Assembly: GCA_948567375.1 (NCBI GenBank)
Contig: OX419756.1
Location: 47,284,552-47,348,551, forward strand
Direction: 5' to 3'
Origin: Lunularia cruciata
Taxonomy: Eukaryota > Streptophyta > Marchantiopsida > Lunulariales > Lunulariaceae
DNA: 64,000 nt
The translations under genes were made by a program, and so were the position numbers. The notes under the pieces are model-generated. The model saw only the letters and a list, made by a program, of their open reading frames with translations. It was not told where the DNA came from and ran no database searches. This document shows, piece by piece, positions 44,401 to 54,926 of the stretch (position 1 is its first letter; each line of letters opens with the position of its first letter).

Positions 44401-44763
44401 TTGATAATGCGCAGGATTGAGCACTTTAACCTGACACCACAAAGAATACAAGTGGCATGCAAGAAGGTGAAGGAAGCGCGGCTAAGGAACAAAGTATACT
44501 TTGACAAGAATCACCGATTGCGACCAATACCTATCAATGAAGGGGACTGGGTGCTGATTTCTGATAACAGCCTAGACGTGCAACATTTGACCCTCAAGAA
44601 GTTTGCCCGCCGTTGGCATGGACCATTTGTTGTTACCAAAGTCCACGGGAATGCCACCTACAGTGTGCGAGAGCTAGATGGTACTGAACATCGTCTGCCA
44701 TATGCAAGGAAAAGGGTTAAACTTTTCAAGAGGCGATCGGGAGCCGAGGAGGAGAGTTCATGA
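41389..44763 (+). CDS. D pol: RT, RNase H, integrase (1124 codons, open)
   Basis: Uninterrupted frame. RT: VRKKNGKLRFIQDMQPPNKV (about residues 275-295), YSIGDLYSGYDQFQL, MCTLPMGATNFVAHMQ, active site RPFLDDIPVKGC (about 384). RNase H: IVTVDSSPYAAGWAVG (about 550), KRELWGAKIAL, LETDCLPLLG, DNPVADMLSRA. Integrase: zinc finger HDADAAGH with CEICEIY (about 765-805), WVLDLVHMP (Asp, about 830), RADRGELD (Asp, about 890), NPEANGKSERGHPP (Glu, about 923). The C-terminus has WHGPFVVTKVHGNATYSVRE, a GPY/F-like module; no chromodomain seen. All catalytic residues I can identify are present. It has no clear ATG: the -1 relation to the protease frame and a slippery site at 41392 suggest expression by frameshifting. 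The LDDIP.KGC palm recalls gypsy RTs of fungi and early land plants more than the usual angiosperm clades. Confidence 0.93.
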   Translation: MGFPLGVLSKKVGGQGALCYIPPQEISEEDCFDRTYVGIQSGRIVCFAHVGSTTGILQKRMKGKERVLKTAREIDDSETIIGLLEDWGEGRAVQKVIGAMEKVEPVIEIGRKLHETLSKLVHEVRCDTKYKTVDKKVRPIAVPLPLDASDLMRRTREEPRLRQEKCIGHSFTKETLDELTVGGDGLLTEVEHRAFKEMIGRCGKAFAFKIEEIGCVNPQEITPMIIFTVPHVPWDLRPIPVPKALLPQLTELLKEKVQAKILEPSKAPYSNRWFTVRKKNGKLRFIQDMQPPNKVTIRNSGVGPAVDEFAEEFAGRAIYSIGDLYSGYDQFQLAEGSQDITTMRTPLGLMRMCTLPMGATNFVAHMQSAMNRILQSFIPEKTRPFLDDIPVKGCIESKKDETLVDGGIRRFVIDHIQDVEAILRRLMEAGVTLSGEKSAFGLGEILVVGHLCGSYGRKPNPEKVDIIGKIKDCSSVQEVRRFLGACVFYRIWIPHFGHVAEPLYQLLRKRIRFVWRLEHSVAMAKLKKALQNPPMLHPLDYRCGRPIIVTVDSSPYAAGWAVGQDNENGNRFAARFGARIFTERQRRYPQIKRELWGAKIALRQDRNCLIGTYVILETDCLPLLGMVANCDTPDIAMLRWIAFIRMFNPELRYIAGKDNPVADMLSRACYEGVENDCMVDVHELDLNLPFREELYKDDLLAVGKYLSSLEKNSEWTREEFEKIRRRSGKFLLKDGYLWRRPKGSSGVPLRVLGDEETKQRVLRESHDADAAGHRGVQGTYERIRGLYWWPGIYTEVQRYVETCEICEIYSKVRHRDGLKPTYPLNLHFQWVLDLVHMPLGVRGAKYLVLAREDLSNYVEGRALSSTHTQQVCRFVLEDIIARHGCFNRMRADRGELDAREAAGFFAKFNIKLSLTTAYNPEANGKSERGHPPIVNALVKACQGETYRWPDLLPLALMADRLTCSSVTGMPPAELVSMHLPIMPVEEDIISWRTVQWKDNVSTKELIMRRIEHFNLTPQRIQVACKKVKEARLRNKVYFDKNHRLRPIPINEGDWVLISDNSLDVQHLTLKKFARRWHGPFVVTKVHGNATYSVRELDGTEHRLPYARKRVKLFKRRSGAEEESS
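41392..41398 (+). promoter_or_regulatory. Candidate -1 ribosomal frameshift heptamer GGGTTTC
   Basis: In the protease frame the codons read TGG GGT TTC CAC TAG; G GGT TTC fits X-XXY-YYZ exactly. A -1 slip there continues in the 1124-codon pol frame, one codon before the protease-frame stop. Confidence 0.55.
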
Positions 44764-44870
44764 GTCCGACTCTGGAGGTGATCTGGAAGATGCCACTGAA
44801 GGAAGCTAATATTGATCACTCCGGACTTGCTGGTGCAGACCGGTGGCTGCACAGGATTGGTGGGGGTGGA
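44764..44870 (+). other. D 3' untranslated stretch and polypurine tract
   Basis: About 100 bp between the pol stop and the 3' LTR; ends with 'ggattggtgggggtgga' (44854-44870) just before the LTR TG, the likely plus-strand primer. Confidence 0.7.
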
Positions 44871-47800
44871 TGTCGTCGGGAAAAGGCCAGATGAGAGTGA
44901 TGAGGACTGGGCAGCAGAGAGTTTTCAAAAAAAAAAAAAAAAGAATGTCAGATGAGCTTGGTAAGGAGTGGTAGTTGGAAATTTTGTGAAAGGAACAGAA
45001 AAAGGTTTTGCAAAGGACAAGAACAGGAAAAGGTTTTTTGCAAAGGACAAGAACAGAAAAAGGTTTTGCGAAGGACAGGAACAAAAAAGGGTTTTTTTCC
45101 TGCAAAGGAGGAATGAAGAAGGGAAAAGCAAGAAAACAAGGAAGTCGAGGGGTTTGGGGAGGGACAGGAACAGTTCGAAAGGGGTTTGGGAATTGGAGGT
45201 AAGGTAGGAAGAATCGAGAGAGAGAGGGAAAAAGGAAGGGCAAGAGATAGACGGAGGATCAAAAGAGAGAACAGGGGGAGAGCGTGTTACAGCGGAGTTC
45301 AGGTTTCGAAGGAGGAAGCAGGAAAGAGATAGAAGGATCTAATAGGAACAAGGAAACGCAGGGGAGAGAAGGTCATTGACAGAGAGTGATCAAAGAGAGG
45401 ACTGGGAATAGAAAAGAAAAAGAAAGAGAAGGAAGGGAAAAACAGAGTTCAGATTTGGAACAAGGGAATAGAGGAGAGAGTTTTGACAAATCGAAGGAGT
45501 GTTGTGACAGGACTGGGAAAAATAAAGAGTTCACAAATCGCATGGAGGGTTTTGAGACTCTTTTTTTTGCAGAGTTCAGGTTTCGAAGGAGGAAACAGGA
45601 AAGAGATAGAAGGATCTAATAGGAACAAGGAAACGCAGGGGAAGGAAGGAGGTGGAAGGGACTGGGTTGATTACGAAGGGCTTTGCGTGTATTCTTGGCT
45701 CTCCATCTTCATGGTGAAGGATAATTGGACTGTGCAGAAGTTTCAGCTTCTGTATGTGGATGTACCGGTTGTGTTCAAATCCTCTCCCCGTCCATAGCAA
45801 ATGCGGGTTCAGATGCTCTGCTGTGTTTGAACACACGAAAGTCAAATTGCTCACCGTCTAGTTGACTTGTTCTCGACATATGTCGGCTAAGAAGGATTTT
45901 GCTACAACGAGATTGTTAAACAGGCCAGTTTGGGTCCCTGTGGTTGATGAATGTGGAGGAAGTAGACAAGAACTGGGTATCGTTGGGTCTTAGATTCTAG
46001 GGTCATGCAGGAAGATCCCGCATTTCTCTCCTGGGCCGAAAGGGAAGTTGGCAAGGTTGGTCAGGAGTTGAGTTTTCACAGTGAGAAGGACGGCCAGTTT
46101 TGGGAAATGAGGAGAAGAGTTTCTGGAAAGTGCAGGGGATTTTGAGAGAAACAGTAGGGAAGTGAGGGAGAAATATCGAAAGTGAAAAGATCTGCCAAAT
46201 TTCGGGAAATGAGGAAGAGAGTTTCGGGAAAGTGCAGGGGATCTCGAGAGAAACAATAGGGAAGTGAGGGAGAAATATTGAAAGTGAAAAGATCTGCCAA
46301 ATTTCGGAAAATGAGGAGGAGAGTTCGGGAAAATGCAGAGGATTTCGAGAGAAGACAGTAGGGAAGTATTGAGAATTATCGAAAGGTAAGAAGGGGTGCC
46401 AGTTTTCCGGAAATCAAGAGAGGAGTTTCGGAGAGAGGAAGTTGCAGAAGGTTTTGAGAAAAGAACAGTAGAGTTTCAGGAAGTTTGCAGAGGATTTTCG
46501 AGAGAAGTGGCAGAAATATTAGTGAGAGGAAAGACTGAGGTTTTCAGAAAATCCCAGAGAGTTTCAAGAGAGAAAGTTGCATAAAAGGTTGCAGAAATTT
46601 TCGAGAAGAAGGAGACAGAGGGTTTTGAATTTTGGCAGAGAGTAGTAAGTAGCGACAGGAGAAGAAGGATAGAAAGGAAACGGAATTGGAATGACAAGGG
46701 AATAAACAAAAGGGTCTAGAGAGTAGGGAGTGGAGGATCGTGGAGACAGGAAGGAGTGAGGTATCGTGGAGTCAGAAGAAAGGAGGAGAATTACAGAAAA
46801 TACAGAAAGAAGTGAAAGATTGTGGAGGCAAGAAAAGGCAAAGAATCAAGAGAAGGCATTTTGAGTTTGACAAAGTGCAGTAAGGTTCAAGTTGGGAGGA
46901 AGCACTGTGCATCGGTGATTTAGTCAGCGGAGGCCTTGTGAGTTAGTTTCTGGAACATGTATGTTGAAGAGATGGATTTCTGTAGGCAAATTGGGAGCAG
47001 AGCAGAGGATGAGATGAAAGCAATAGGTTTCAAAATGGCTATCTATTGATGATGCTGAGTTAGTTTGAGAACACGGTGCATACAAGTGCCGGATCTTCTT
47101 GTCTTTTGGTGCGGTGGGCAGTTCCTTGTAGAAGATTTGGAAGCGACTTTAGGTTTGACCTGCCAATCCAGGGAGTAAGAAAGATTAATTTGGTGATGGT
47201 GAGACCGGGAGGACCGATCGATGGACCTGCAATAGCTTAAGTTGGATTATTTCTGGATCGAGTGAATTGTGGGACTGGAGGACCAGTGAGAGGAGTTTCT
47301 TAGTTTTTTTGTTGCAGTGTATTGTCATCTGCCGTTGTCGTAGTGCGTTCTCTTGTCTTACTGTCATCAAACCAGATTGAGTTCTTGGAGTGTTATTTGC
47401 GGTTTCATACAATATATATCATGGGAAATGTGTTTGAGCAAATTTGATCAGTGCATTGGCTTGGATTTATTGGGAGCACTAGAATGAGGAGGAGCAGCAG
47501 GTGTGCTGTTGCGGCTTGAGTTTCTCCAATGGGACTGAAGCAAGAACTGAAGCGGATTTTATCGGAAAACCAATAGAAGCAAGCACAAACTCGCAAGCGA
47601 GAGCAGATCCTTGTGTTGTTGTACTTCCTGGGGCCTCGTCTTACTGAGGCCAGACCTGGAAAATGAGTGATCTTATCGTATGAAGGGGAGAGATGGGAGT
47701 GACGGTGATTGACTGCTGCTGCTTGGGACAGATCATTCTCTCTGGAAGATCAGCCTGGGCCAGAACTGCAAAACCCACCAGACCCAAAACATATTAAAGC

Positions 47801-47945
47801 CGAGGATAATAGACCAACCAAGAGATCAAGAATAATGAGCCGAGACTAATAATAGATGGTACAAGAAGGACAAAACACTCCAAAAGCCTAAGCGCAGGCA
47901 GCCAGGTGCCCAGCGCAATCTCGAGACCATACGATCCCCAGGACA
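44871..47945 (+). repeat. D 3' LTR
   Basis: 3075 bp, same length as the 5' LTR. Starts TGTCGTCGGGAAAAGG and ends 'gatccccaggaca', followed by TSD GCGT. About 35 differences from the 5' LTR, mostly transitions. Confidence 0.95.
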
Positions 47946-47949
47946 GCGT

Positions 47950-48247
47950 ATGAGCCGCCAATTTTGAAACCGCCTCTTCTTGAATTTCTCGCCCCAACGA
48001 AAGGTTGTTAGACTGTCTTTGCCTTGGGTTGAGCTCCCCCCCCCCCCGATCCGAAGACAATTTACTTTGTATCGTTTGCTGACACGGCATTTCAGAGTAC
48101 TTCGCCTTATGACCCGAGGTCACTTTACTTTGGGTTTCACTCCGAAGACATTTTTCGTCGTCTTCTTCGGCCAACCAGGCGCAATCCGACTTCTCTATAC
48201 ACTTCTTCTGCTTTATTTTGAAAAAAACAAAAAATGTGGGCACCACA
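47950..48247 (-). repeat. Unit C, outer (5') piece
   Basis: The 298 bp of unit C beyond element D, reading TGTGGTGCCCAC from 48247 on the minus strand. Contains a 12-base poly-C run (48036-48047). No related copy elsewhere in the window. Confidence 0.8.
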
Positions 48248-48252
48248 TGGAG

Positions 48253-49200
48253 CAACTAGCAGAGGCCACCACAAAATCCTTCCTCTCATCATCATGCTGG
48301 GTGACCATTGCTCCAAGCCCCAACATACACCAACCAATGTGACCTCAAAATGGTCATCCTTTGATTGGTCTCCTCAAAATAGAAGTAGATGTCAATGTTT
48401 CCTTGAGCTCTACAAAAGCGCTCTCATACTCATCTCTCCAACACCACACATGTGTAAGGTTTGTTAGCTTTATCAAGGCCTTATTAATGGCACTAAATTC
48501 TCTAACATAACGGCAATAAACTTTCACCATCCCAAGGAATGCTCACTCTACTCACATTTGTAGGCCAAGGAATACTTGCAGTAGCATCCACCTTGGTTTG
48601 TTGAACAACAAGTCCTCCAAGGTAGATAGTGTGACCCAAATACTCAACCTGCTTGTGGAAGAATCTACACTTCCCAAGATGTAATTTGAGTCTATGGAGG
48701 AGCATGCGAGACAATTGCTGGAGGTGTTTGAGAGGTTGAGATCTCATTTTGGTTTATAGACCAAAATCTAATCAATGTAGCACTGATCAAAACCTAATCA
48801 GCTAGGATCCTATCCATTATTCTTTGGAACTAGGCAACAATGTTCTTTAACCCAAATAGTAAGAGCCTCCATTGATATAACACATCCTTACCGTGAGGAT
48901 CAATAGCCCAAAATGTTGTCTTGGAATTTTCTTCCTCTTTGATCGGCAACTAATGATATCATGCTCAAAGATCCAAAGTATTGAAGATCTTTGCATGCCC
49001 AATTGTATCAAAGATCTCCTCTAGTGTAGGCATGGCATACCAATCAGCCCTAGTTTGTTGGTTGATAGGGCGGTAATCTTTACACATCTAACTATTTGAG
49101 TAGTTGCCATGTATATCCTTCTTGGCTAGCATTGTTGTAGTTGATGCATACTCTCCATGTGAAATCTCTACCAAACTAGCCTCAAAAAGGTCACTACTCC
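48253..49200 (-). pseudogene. A' reverse transcriptase / RNase H piece
   Basis: Continues the RNase H interrupted at 32337. Recognisable minus-strand blocks: VEISHGEYAS-type start near 49170, LHLGKCRFFHKQVEYLGHTI (near 48690-48630), ASIPWPTNVSRV. The active-site box reads C-Y-I-D then a stop near 48770, so the second Asp is lost. Several other stops. Confidence 0.82.
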
Positions 49201-49799
49201 GGCTCTGAATCAATGCTCGCTCCATGTCACTATATTTGTAGGGAGGTCAAAAAATTTATGTATTGCTAGTTAGCTCAATCCAAATTCAAGGTCCTTTTAG
49301 AGCACCCAAATCCTTCATATTGAAGGCAAAAAAACTTGTGTAGGATATGAAGGATTTTGGTGCTCTAAGTGTCTAGCTCCTCAAGAACCTCCAAACTCTT
49401 TGTCTTTCTTCTCTTGTAAGCTAAGGTCCAAGATCTGGCTTCCAAGTATCCTCTATAACTATCATAGGAGTGGAAGATGTACTAATTGGCTACCACACTG
49501 GGCCCTTAGGAGCAGTAGTGTCATGCCTCCAAGCACTAGAGGTCCCAATATCAATGTGAAAAACTCTCTCTAATCTGGCTACAAGCTCTTACATCCTGTC
49601 GCTGCATCCCAAGTAGACCAAGGGTGTAATCTAAATAGCCCACGCTCACCTAGATGGACTCCAAGTAGACCACTCTCCCTAGTAGCTATTGGCTATGTCC
49701 TAGGAATACCATGTCCACTTGGTCTATTGCCCCTAGCGTGTGCCTGAATCATCTTGATAGGAATGAGGTTCACAAGTGTTAGAGTGGTGATGCCTATCA

Positions 49800-51000
49800 A
49801 GTGCATCCTACGTTGCTCTACCAAGCCAAGGCTCACAATCTAGGTCAAATAGTTCAGGTCCATAGCTTGGCCTAACACTTAAAGCCTGGATGGCTCTTAC
49901 AATATTGAAACCATGGTACTACCGATGCAAAAACCCATCGGCTACTCTCTCTCATTGGCATTAGGCTCCACCAACTACTTTAAATATGAGTCCAAAACCA
50001 ATCCAAGACCTCTCTCTCAAAAAGCATGAGAGCTTGGGAAACTCATAAGTATGGGAAAAATGGCTCTGGGCTGTCCAACTAGGTTCACCACTGCCATAAG
50101 TGACCTATCAGCCACTACTACCGTTTGAGACTAATGCCCAACATCCAAGATGTCATCAACAATGATGTAGTTTAGTCATTGAATCTTGTCATAAGCGCAT
50201 TGTAGAACCTCTCTAGGTAAGAGGTTCATCCAACAAGGACAAAGACAATGAGCCTATGATCCCACTCTGGCTGCATCCAACAACACAATAGGTTCCATCC
50301 AAGAATGGACCTGATGTGTACTCGCCACCACCAGTGTGCAAGAATCACCCATCAAAGGGACGTTCTCCAAAATGTAAGCTGGAGAAATGGATTGATGAAC
50401 TTGGAGATGTTGTAGTATCCATAATATCTCTCAAAACACACCAAAACAAGGATCTTGGAGACCAAACCTCAGCCAATACGTGTATGTCCCTAACATGGCC
50501 ATCTAGACATCACCAAATGAATAGGACCATATCTCTCTAAATCTTGTGCCCCTAGTAAGGAAATGTTTGTTGGAAGGATCTTCTAGTAATCCTTGACTAC
50601 TGACATCAATAATAACTTAGGATTTTGATAGGCCAAGTGTGGCACATGATGTAGAGAGACTTGCATATTAGTCTCATCTTTCTCCACATACAAGTACCAT
50701 TGTACTTGTATACCCGCCTATAATACTGCAACAAGTCTAGTGCTAATCTCACCAAAGAACTCCAATAGACATACTCTCTTTCTACTGGATGCTACCAAGC
50801 AATGAGTTTGTATCTAGAAGTGTCAAGGTAATCAACTCTGGAGGCTCATCCTCACACTGGTTGTCTAGTGGTACAAAGGTTCCACTTCAAGCCTATTGCA
50901 CCAATTGATTTGCATGCAAATGCAATGCTTCCTCTAATCTCCACAAAGGAATATTCAAGGTAGATGGAACAATCCCACTTGTACTCCAAATCTGAGTAAT
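49800..51000 (-). pseudogene. A' cytosine-5 DNA methyltransferase domain
   Basis: Second copy of the methyltransferase. Minus strand: motif I LLEFFGEISTRLVAVL (50770-50723), motif IV W-P-C then a stop where Gln should be (about 50500-50490), motif VI PAYILENVPLMGDS (ENV at 50368-50360). Motif VIII is GS-stop-AH near 50250. The C-terminal LGQAMDLN region is recognisable but altered near 49870. It occupies the same place between protease and RT as in element A. More stops than the A copy. Confidence 0.8.
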
Positions 51001-51399
51001 CTCCTCTGGTACTAGAGTATCCTCTGCATGGGCTTTCTCCTCCAATAAGTCACCAGGCCAAGTAACAAAACCATTGAAAGCTGAAATTGAAGCCGCCATG
51101 GTCTCGGACTATAGTGAGCCAAGATTATCACTATTGAAGCGTACTAGTAGGCAACATACTCGTCCCTCACCAGACTGCCAACCTGGTCTATAGGAAGTTG
51201 TCTCCTCCCAATAGTCAATTGAAACCCATGGAGTACAACACTACTCCTCCAACTAACACATCATATGACTCAACTACGGTTGCAATGGCCTAAGCTCTCA
51301 CTATAGAGCTATCAATCAAATGATTGGGCTGAATTTGGGCAACAAGCTCTCTATATGTGATGTACTATGTAGAACCACCCCTTAGAGATGTCTAGATCT

Positions 51400-51964
51400 A
51401 AAATAGACACCTCTCCACATCGGTCTTATGTAACTCCAGACCAATAACTATAGCCTTCCCCAACATAAAAGGCTATGCACCAAAGCCTAGTAAGACCCTC
51501 TATGGTGTATAGACCTTCCTTGAAGGTCCCACCAAACAAAAACTTCCCCTTTGGTTACCCAATAGGACAACTCCATGTGTAAACCGTGCTTGCTCAAAGG
51601 TTGGTCTAGTTGGTAATTCCTCCAATCTAGCCATTGATGCTTGCCATAAACCACTAGTCATTGAGCGGATCCCATGTTCCTCATCCAAGTCAACTCCACT
51701 ATCAACCACCTTTTCTCTAGTAGTCGGAACCACATTATCCCTACTCTCACAAAGCATGGTTGCAAACCAGAACATTGGGGTTGGGTCAACTCCCAAAGTA
51801 AACATGTCACTGGCTAAGAATAATGGAAAGCGCATAATCAGATGAGTCACCTCCAACGTCGTGCTAGACTCATATTGTGTAGTAGCAGGTGGCTGACTAG
51901 TAGGTAGTCCATCATGCTCTGCATCACCACCTACAACACCTGCACTAGGATGTCTTGGAGCCAT
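51400..51964 (-). pseudogene. A' gag-protease linker and protease start
   Basis: 154-codon frame from 51964 with blocks shared with element A: THLIMRFPLFLASDMFTLGV and EEHGIRSMTSGLWQASMARL. Past its end, the protease box aligned to LLDFG of element A reads LLGFG (Asp changed to Gly, near 51490), with a stop just upstream. Confidence 0.75.
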
Positions 51965-52199
51965 GGATGTTGTCTGTAGTGCCTTAGAGAGTGTAAAAGA
52001 TTGGGGAAGTTTGATCTATCTACCAACCTCTCATCTCTATGGGTTCAACTCTGCTGATGCTCTTCTAGGCTCTAGAGCATGTACTACACTCTTAGTCACT
52101 ATGGAAGATGCATCCACCTATGTTGCTCTATTCATGAAGTCTAAGACGTCTCTATCACCCGCATATGAGGAGGAAGCCTCAACACCCAAATCTGATCTC

Positions 52200-52901
52200 C
52201 TTTGAGCTATGGCCATGCTAGCTAATCTCTGCTCCAAATGCTCAATGCGAGTAGCCATGGCTATATCAAAAGTAAGGGCAGGTACATCACACTACTAGGT
52301 ATGGATCCTCTACCACCACCTTTACCACCTTGTCCTCCATGACCTAGAGCTCCTCTACCACCTACCATAGCAGGTCTATCACTTTGTAACTCTAGGTGTA
52401 GGTCAAAGCATCCATCATTGGTGTGACTAAATTTTTAGCAATGCTCACATTGTCTTTGTGCTGGTTGTGATGCACTAAAGACATTAGGTCTATTGCCTTG
52501 AGTGCACTCTCTCCTATGGTGAGGTACGTCACAAATCCAACAAGCAACACCACCACTCATTGGCTGCTATTGACCCAAAAATGAAGGTAAAGATCTAGCT
52601 ACAATAGGCCCTCAACTTGCTCCATAGGATCTAGGTTGTCCACCGTGTCCTTGGAAACCAACATGGCATGGTGCACTCTATTGCACTCTAGAAGAAATAA
52701 CAATTGTGGATGAGGTCTCCCTACCAAATTCAAATGCCACCACTCTCTCCTCCACCATGTTGAGCTCAATACACTCAACCAAACCAAAGACCGCTGCCAA
52801 AGTAGGTGAAGTAGCTTGTAATAATGTAGCATCACGTACTTTACATCATAACTCCTTGTCAAGTATTTTATCAAAATTGTACTGTTTGGACCTCATTAAC
52901 T
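52200..52901 (-). pseudogene. A' gag, C-terminal part
   Basis: Corresponds to 19490-20170 of element A: Gly-rich stretch, two zinc-knuckle regions (52430-52560) and the FGL.E.IELN capsid block near 52790. Broken by stops and cut at 52902 by chromovirus B'. Confidence 0.75.
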
Positions 52902-52906
52902 CCTTG
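52902..52906. other. Target-site duplication of B' (CCTTG), left
   Basis: CCTTG at 52902-52906 and 58543-58547; the joined target matches 'actccttgagtgaaact' of element A (20160-20180). Confidence 0.93.
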
Positions 52907-53330
52907 TGTAACAATATGGAGTTTAGCGATGTAGTTAGTAAGGCTAACAAAGTAGAGAATAAGCCAAATTAACCTAGAATATTCCTAAAGCATCTAGGAA
53001 GCTTCTTGGGAAGCTTCCTGACTAGTTAACTTGTGCTCCAAGCATATAGCTTCTAAAAGGAAGCTTCTAGAACCTTCTAACTAGCTTAGCTTGCACACCA
53101 AGTAGATGGCTTCTAGAAGGAAACTTCTTGAGAAGTTTCCTAGTTAACTTTGCTTGCACTCTAAGAAAGTAGCTCAAGGAAGCTTCTTGAGAAGCTTCTC
53201 AAGGGCCTTGTATGCTACCTATAAATACCAAAGCCAAAGTCATGCTAGGCATTCGGAGTTTTCCCTCATTCAAGTGTCCCAATGTGATTTTCCATTCTCC
53301 TATTTCTCTCCTCGGTCTTGGTCTTTTACA
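52907..53330 (+). repeat. B' 5' LTR
   Basis: 'tgtaacaatatggagttta' to 'tcttggtcttttaca'. TATA box near 53220 (ctataaatac). U3 has the GAA/TTC array ('gcttctagaaggaaacttct' near 53109, 'gaagcttcttgagaagcttc' near 53179). Confidence 0.95.
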
Positions 53331-53331
53331 T

Positions 53332-53343
53332 TGGTATAAGAGC
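53332..53343 (+). other. B' primer-binding site
   Basis: TGGTATAAGAGC, the tRNA-iMet PBS with one change from TGGTATCAGAGC. Confidence 0.9.
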
Positions 53344-53601
53344 AGGAATGGGATGGATGGAATTTATGGACCACCAAATCCACTTCCACCAAACCATTGG
53401 GCTTTTCATGTCCAGATATTACCCAAGCATTGTTTCACACAATTCATCACCTTGTGCTTTGGGCAGGATTTTCTACATATGATCACCATGTCTGAGGCAC
53501 CCTTGATACTTCCAATTGTAACTTATGGAGAATGGTAGACGTGCTGCATCTATGTGTTAATCAATTAGATAAAGTGGGAGTAGTAGGATAGAGTAGTAGC
53601 T

Positions 53602-54440
53602 ATGGCAGCAATATTGAACGTCACCCTTGCAATGCAACAACAAATTGAGCACCTAACTTGATTGTTGGATGAACAAGATCAGCAACGACAAGAACATATA
53701 AAGAGAGCCCCAATTCAAGATGGAGAATATTGCATTTTATTTCCAAAACCCAAGGTGTTTGAAGGCAAGAATCTTCTAGGCATAATGGAGAATTTTTTGT
53801 TTGACTATGAACGTTACTTTGAAGCCACCAATCTTCAAGATGAACGGAAACAGATTCTCTTGGCCTCTAGCCAATTAGATGGTGTGGCAAAACTTTGGTG
53901 GCAATTTTGAGTGGAGCAAACTGAATGATAGATTGTTGCACCAATTTTGACATTGGCAAAGTTCAAGGATGCAATATTGGGTCACTTTCAAACTATAAAT
54001 GCCACCCGCGCCACACAAGATAAATTGGCAAAGTTGAAGCAAGTTGGCTTAGTAAGGAGCTACATCACACAATTTCAAAACATCATCATGCAGATTCTAG
54101 ATATACAAGAAGGTGAAGTTCTGGATCAATTTGTGCAGGGATTGAAGTCACAAACCAAATTGGAGGTGACCATGTGGGAACCACAAAACATAGAAGAAGC
54201 TATGCAATTGGCTGAGCGCTTTGATTCCTTGGTTGTGACAACTTGGTCTTGCACTCAACCTACACAAGGCCTACCAATACATTATGAACGGGTGGAAGAG
54301 CCAGCACCAATGGAGATTGATGCTATCTAACAGAGACCACTTGGTACAACGGATAGAGAAAGATTGCGACAAAATGGAGGTAGTTTTTATTGTCACCAAG
54401 TTGGACATTGTATTTCTGAATGCCCACTTAGGAATGTGTG
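53602..54440 (+). pseudogene. B' gag
   Basis: ATG 53602 (MAAILNVTLAMQQQIEHLT, then a stop). Capsid blocks: FPKPKVFEGKNLLGIMENFL, LDGVAKLWWQF, SYITQFQNIIMQI, VLDQFVQGLKSQTKLEVTMW. The zinc knuckle reads SFYCHQVGHCISEC near 54390-54431, lacking the first Cys. A few stops. Confidence 0.85.
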
Positions 54441-54479
54441 ACCTCAACAAGTTGCCCAGATGGAGATTGTGGAACAAAA

Positions 54480-54926
54480 TGATCAAGGAAATGAGGAATT
54501 CCATTAGGAGATTTCAAGCCACCTATTGGGAGCTTGATTAGTTCCAATGGGATTGAAGGCTCCACTTATGCAAGTTTGCTTCACTTGCAAGGTACGATAT
54601 CTAATTGGGGTTGTAGGATTTTGGTTGATTTTAGAAGTTCAGAGAATTGCATGTCTATGCAAGTAGCAAACAAATTGGGTATTCCTATCAAGCCAGTGTT
54701 TGGAAGTAGTTTGATGATGGCGGATGGTAGAAAGGGTTCTACATTCCGCACCTCACATCCTATTACCTTCAAGATTGGGAAGGAGTATTTGGAGTGTATG
54801 AGGTTTGTAGTGAGGTCTCTACACTATGATATCATTCGGGGTCTACCTTGGCTTGAATGTCATAAGGTTCAATTTGATTGGACCCGACAACAAATTCAAG
54901 TACAACACCAAGGTAGGAATTTCTGA
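54480..54926 (+). pseudogene. B' protease region
   Basis: 130-codon frame with CRILVDFRSSENCMS and the LPWLECHKVQFDW block. The active-site Ser-Gly is Phe-Arg, as in B. Nearly identical to 24086-24474 (about 10 differences in 390 bp), while flanking pol differs by roughly 10%. Confidence 0.8.

Larger units (their letters stand above)
35859..47945 (+). mobile_element. Young 12.1-kb Ty3/gypsy element D
   Basis: Two LTRs of exactly 3075 bp (35859-38933 and 44871-47945), PBS, gag, protease, pol and a purine-rich tract, flanked by GCGT (35855-35858 and 47946-47949). The LTRs differ at about 35 positions by eye (about 1.1%), so insertion is recent relative to everything around it. It sits inside unit C. 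RT, RNase H and integrase catalytic residues look intact; gag and protease carry lesions. Confidence 0.95.
32343..48247 (-). mobile_element. Unit C: LTR-like insertion (probable 3.8-kb solo LTR with an internal ORF), split by D
   Basis: Without element D, C is 32343-35858 plus 47950-48247, about 3.8 kb. On the minus strand it begins TGTGGTGCCCAC and ends GGGTTGTCACA, flanked by TGGAG. No internal direct repeat (paired LTRs), gag or pol is present. Its last ~650-700 bp (32343 to about 33020) are homologous, to the very terminal CACA, to 61360-62054, where the segment again looks like the promoter and end of an LTR. TG...CA ends, 5-bp TSD and this homology favour a solo LTR. A long reading frame lies upstream of the LTR promoter. 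A non-autonomous element of another type remains possible. Confidence 0.75.

Noticed and set aside
32338-48252. Unit C as a single 15.9-kb retrotransposon with D as its coding part
   Set aside because: D has its own LTR pair, PBS and TSD (GCGT) inside C, and C's ends do not match D's LTRs.
47794-48255. 153-codon minus-strand ORF
   Set aside because: It runs across the D/C junction at 47945, so it joins LTR sequence with unit C by chance.
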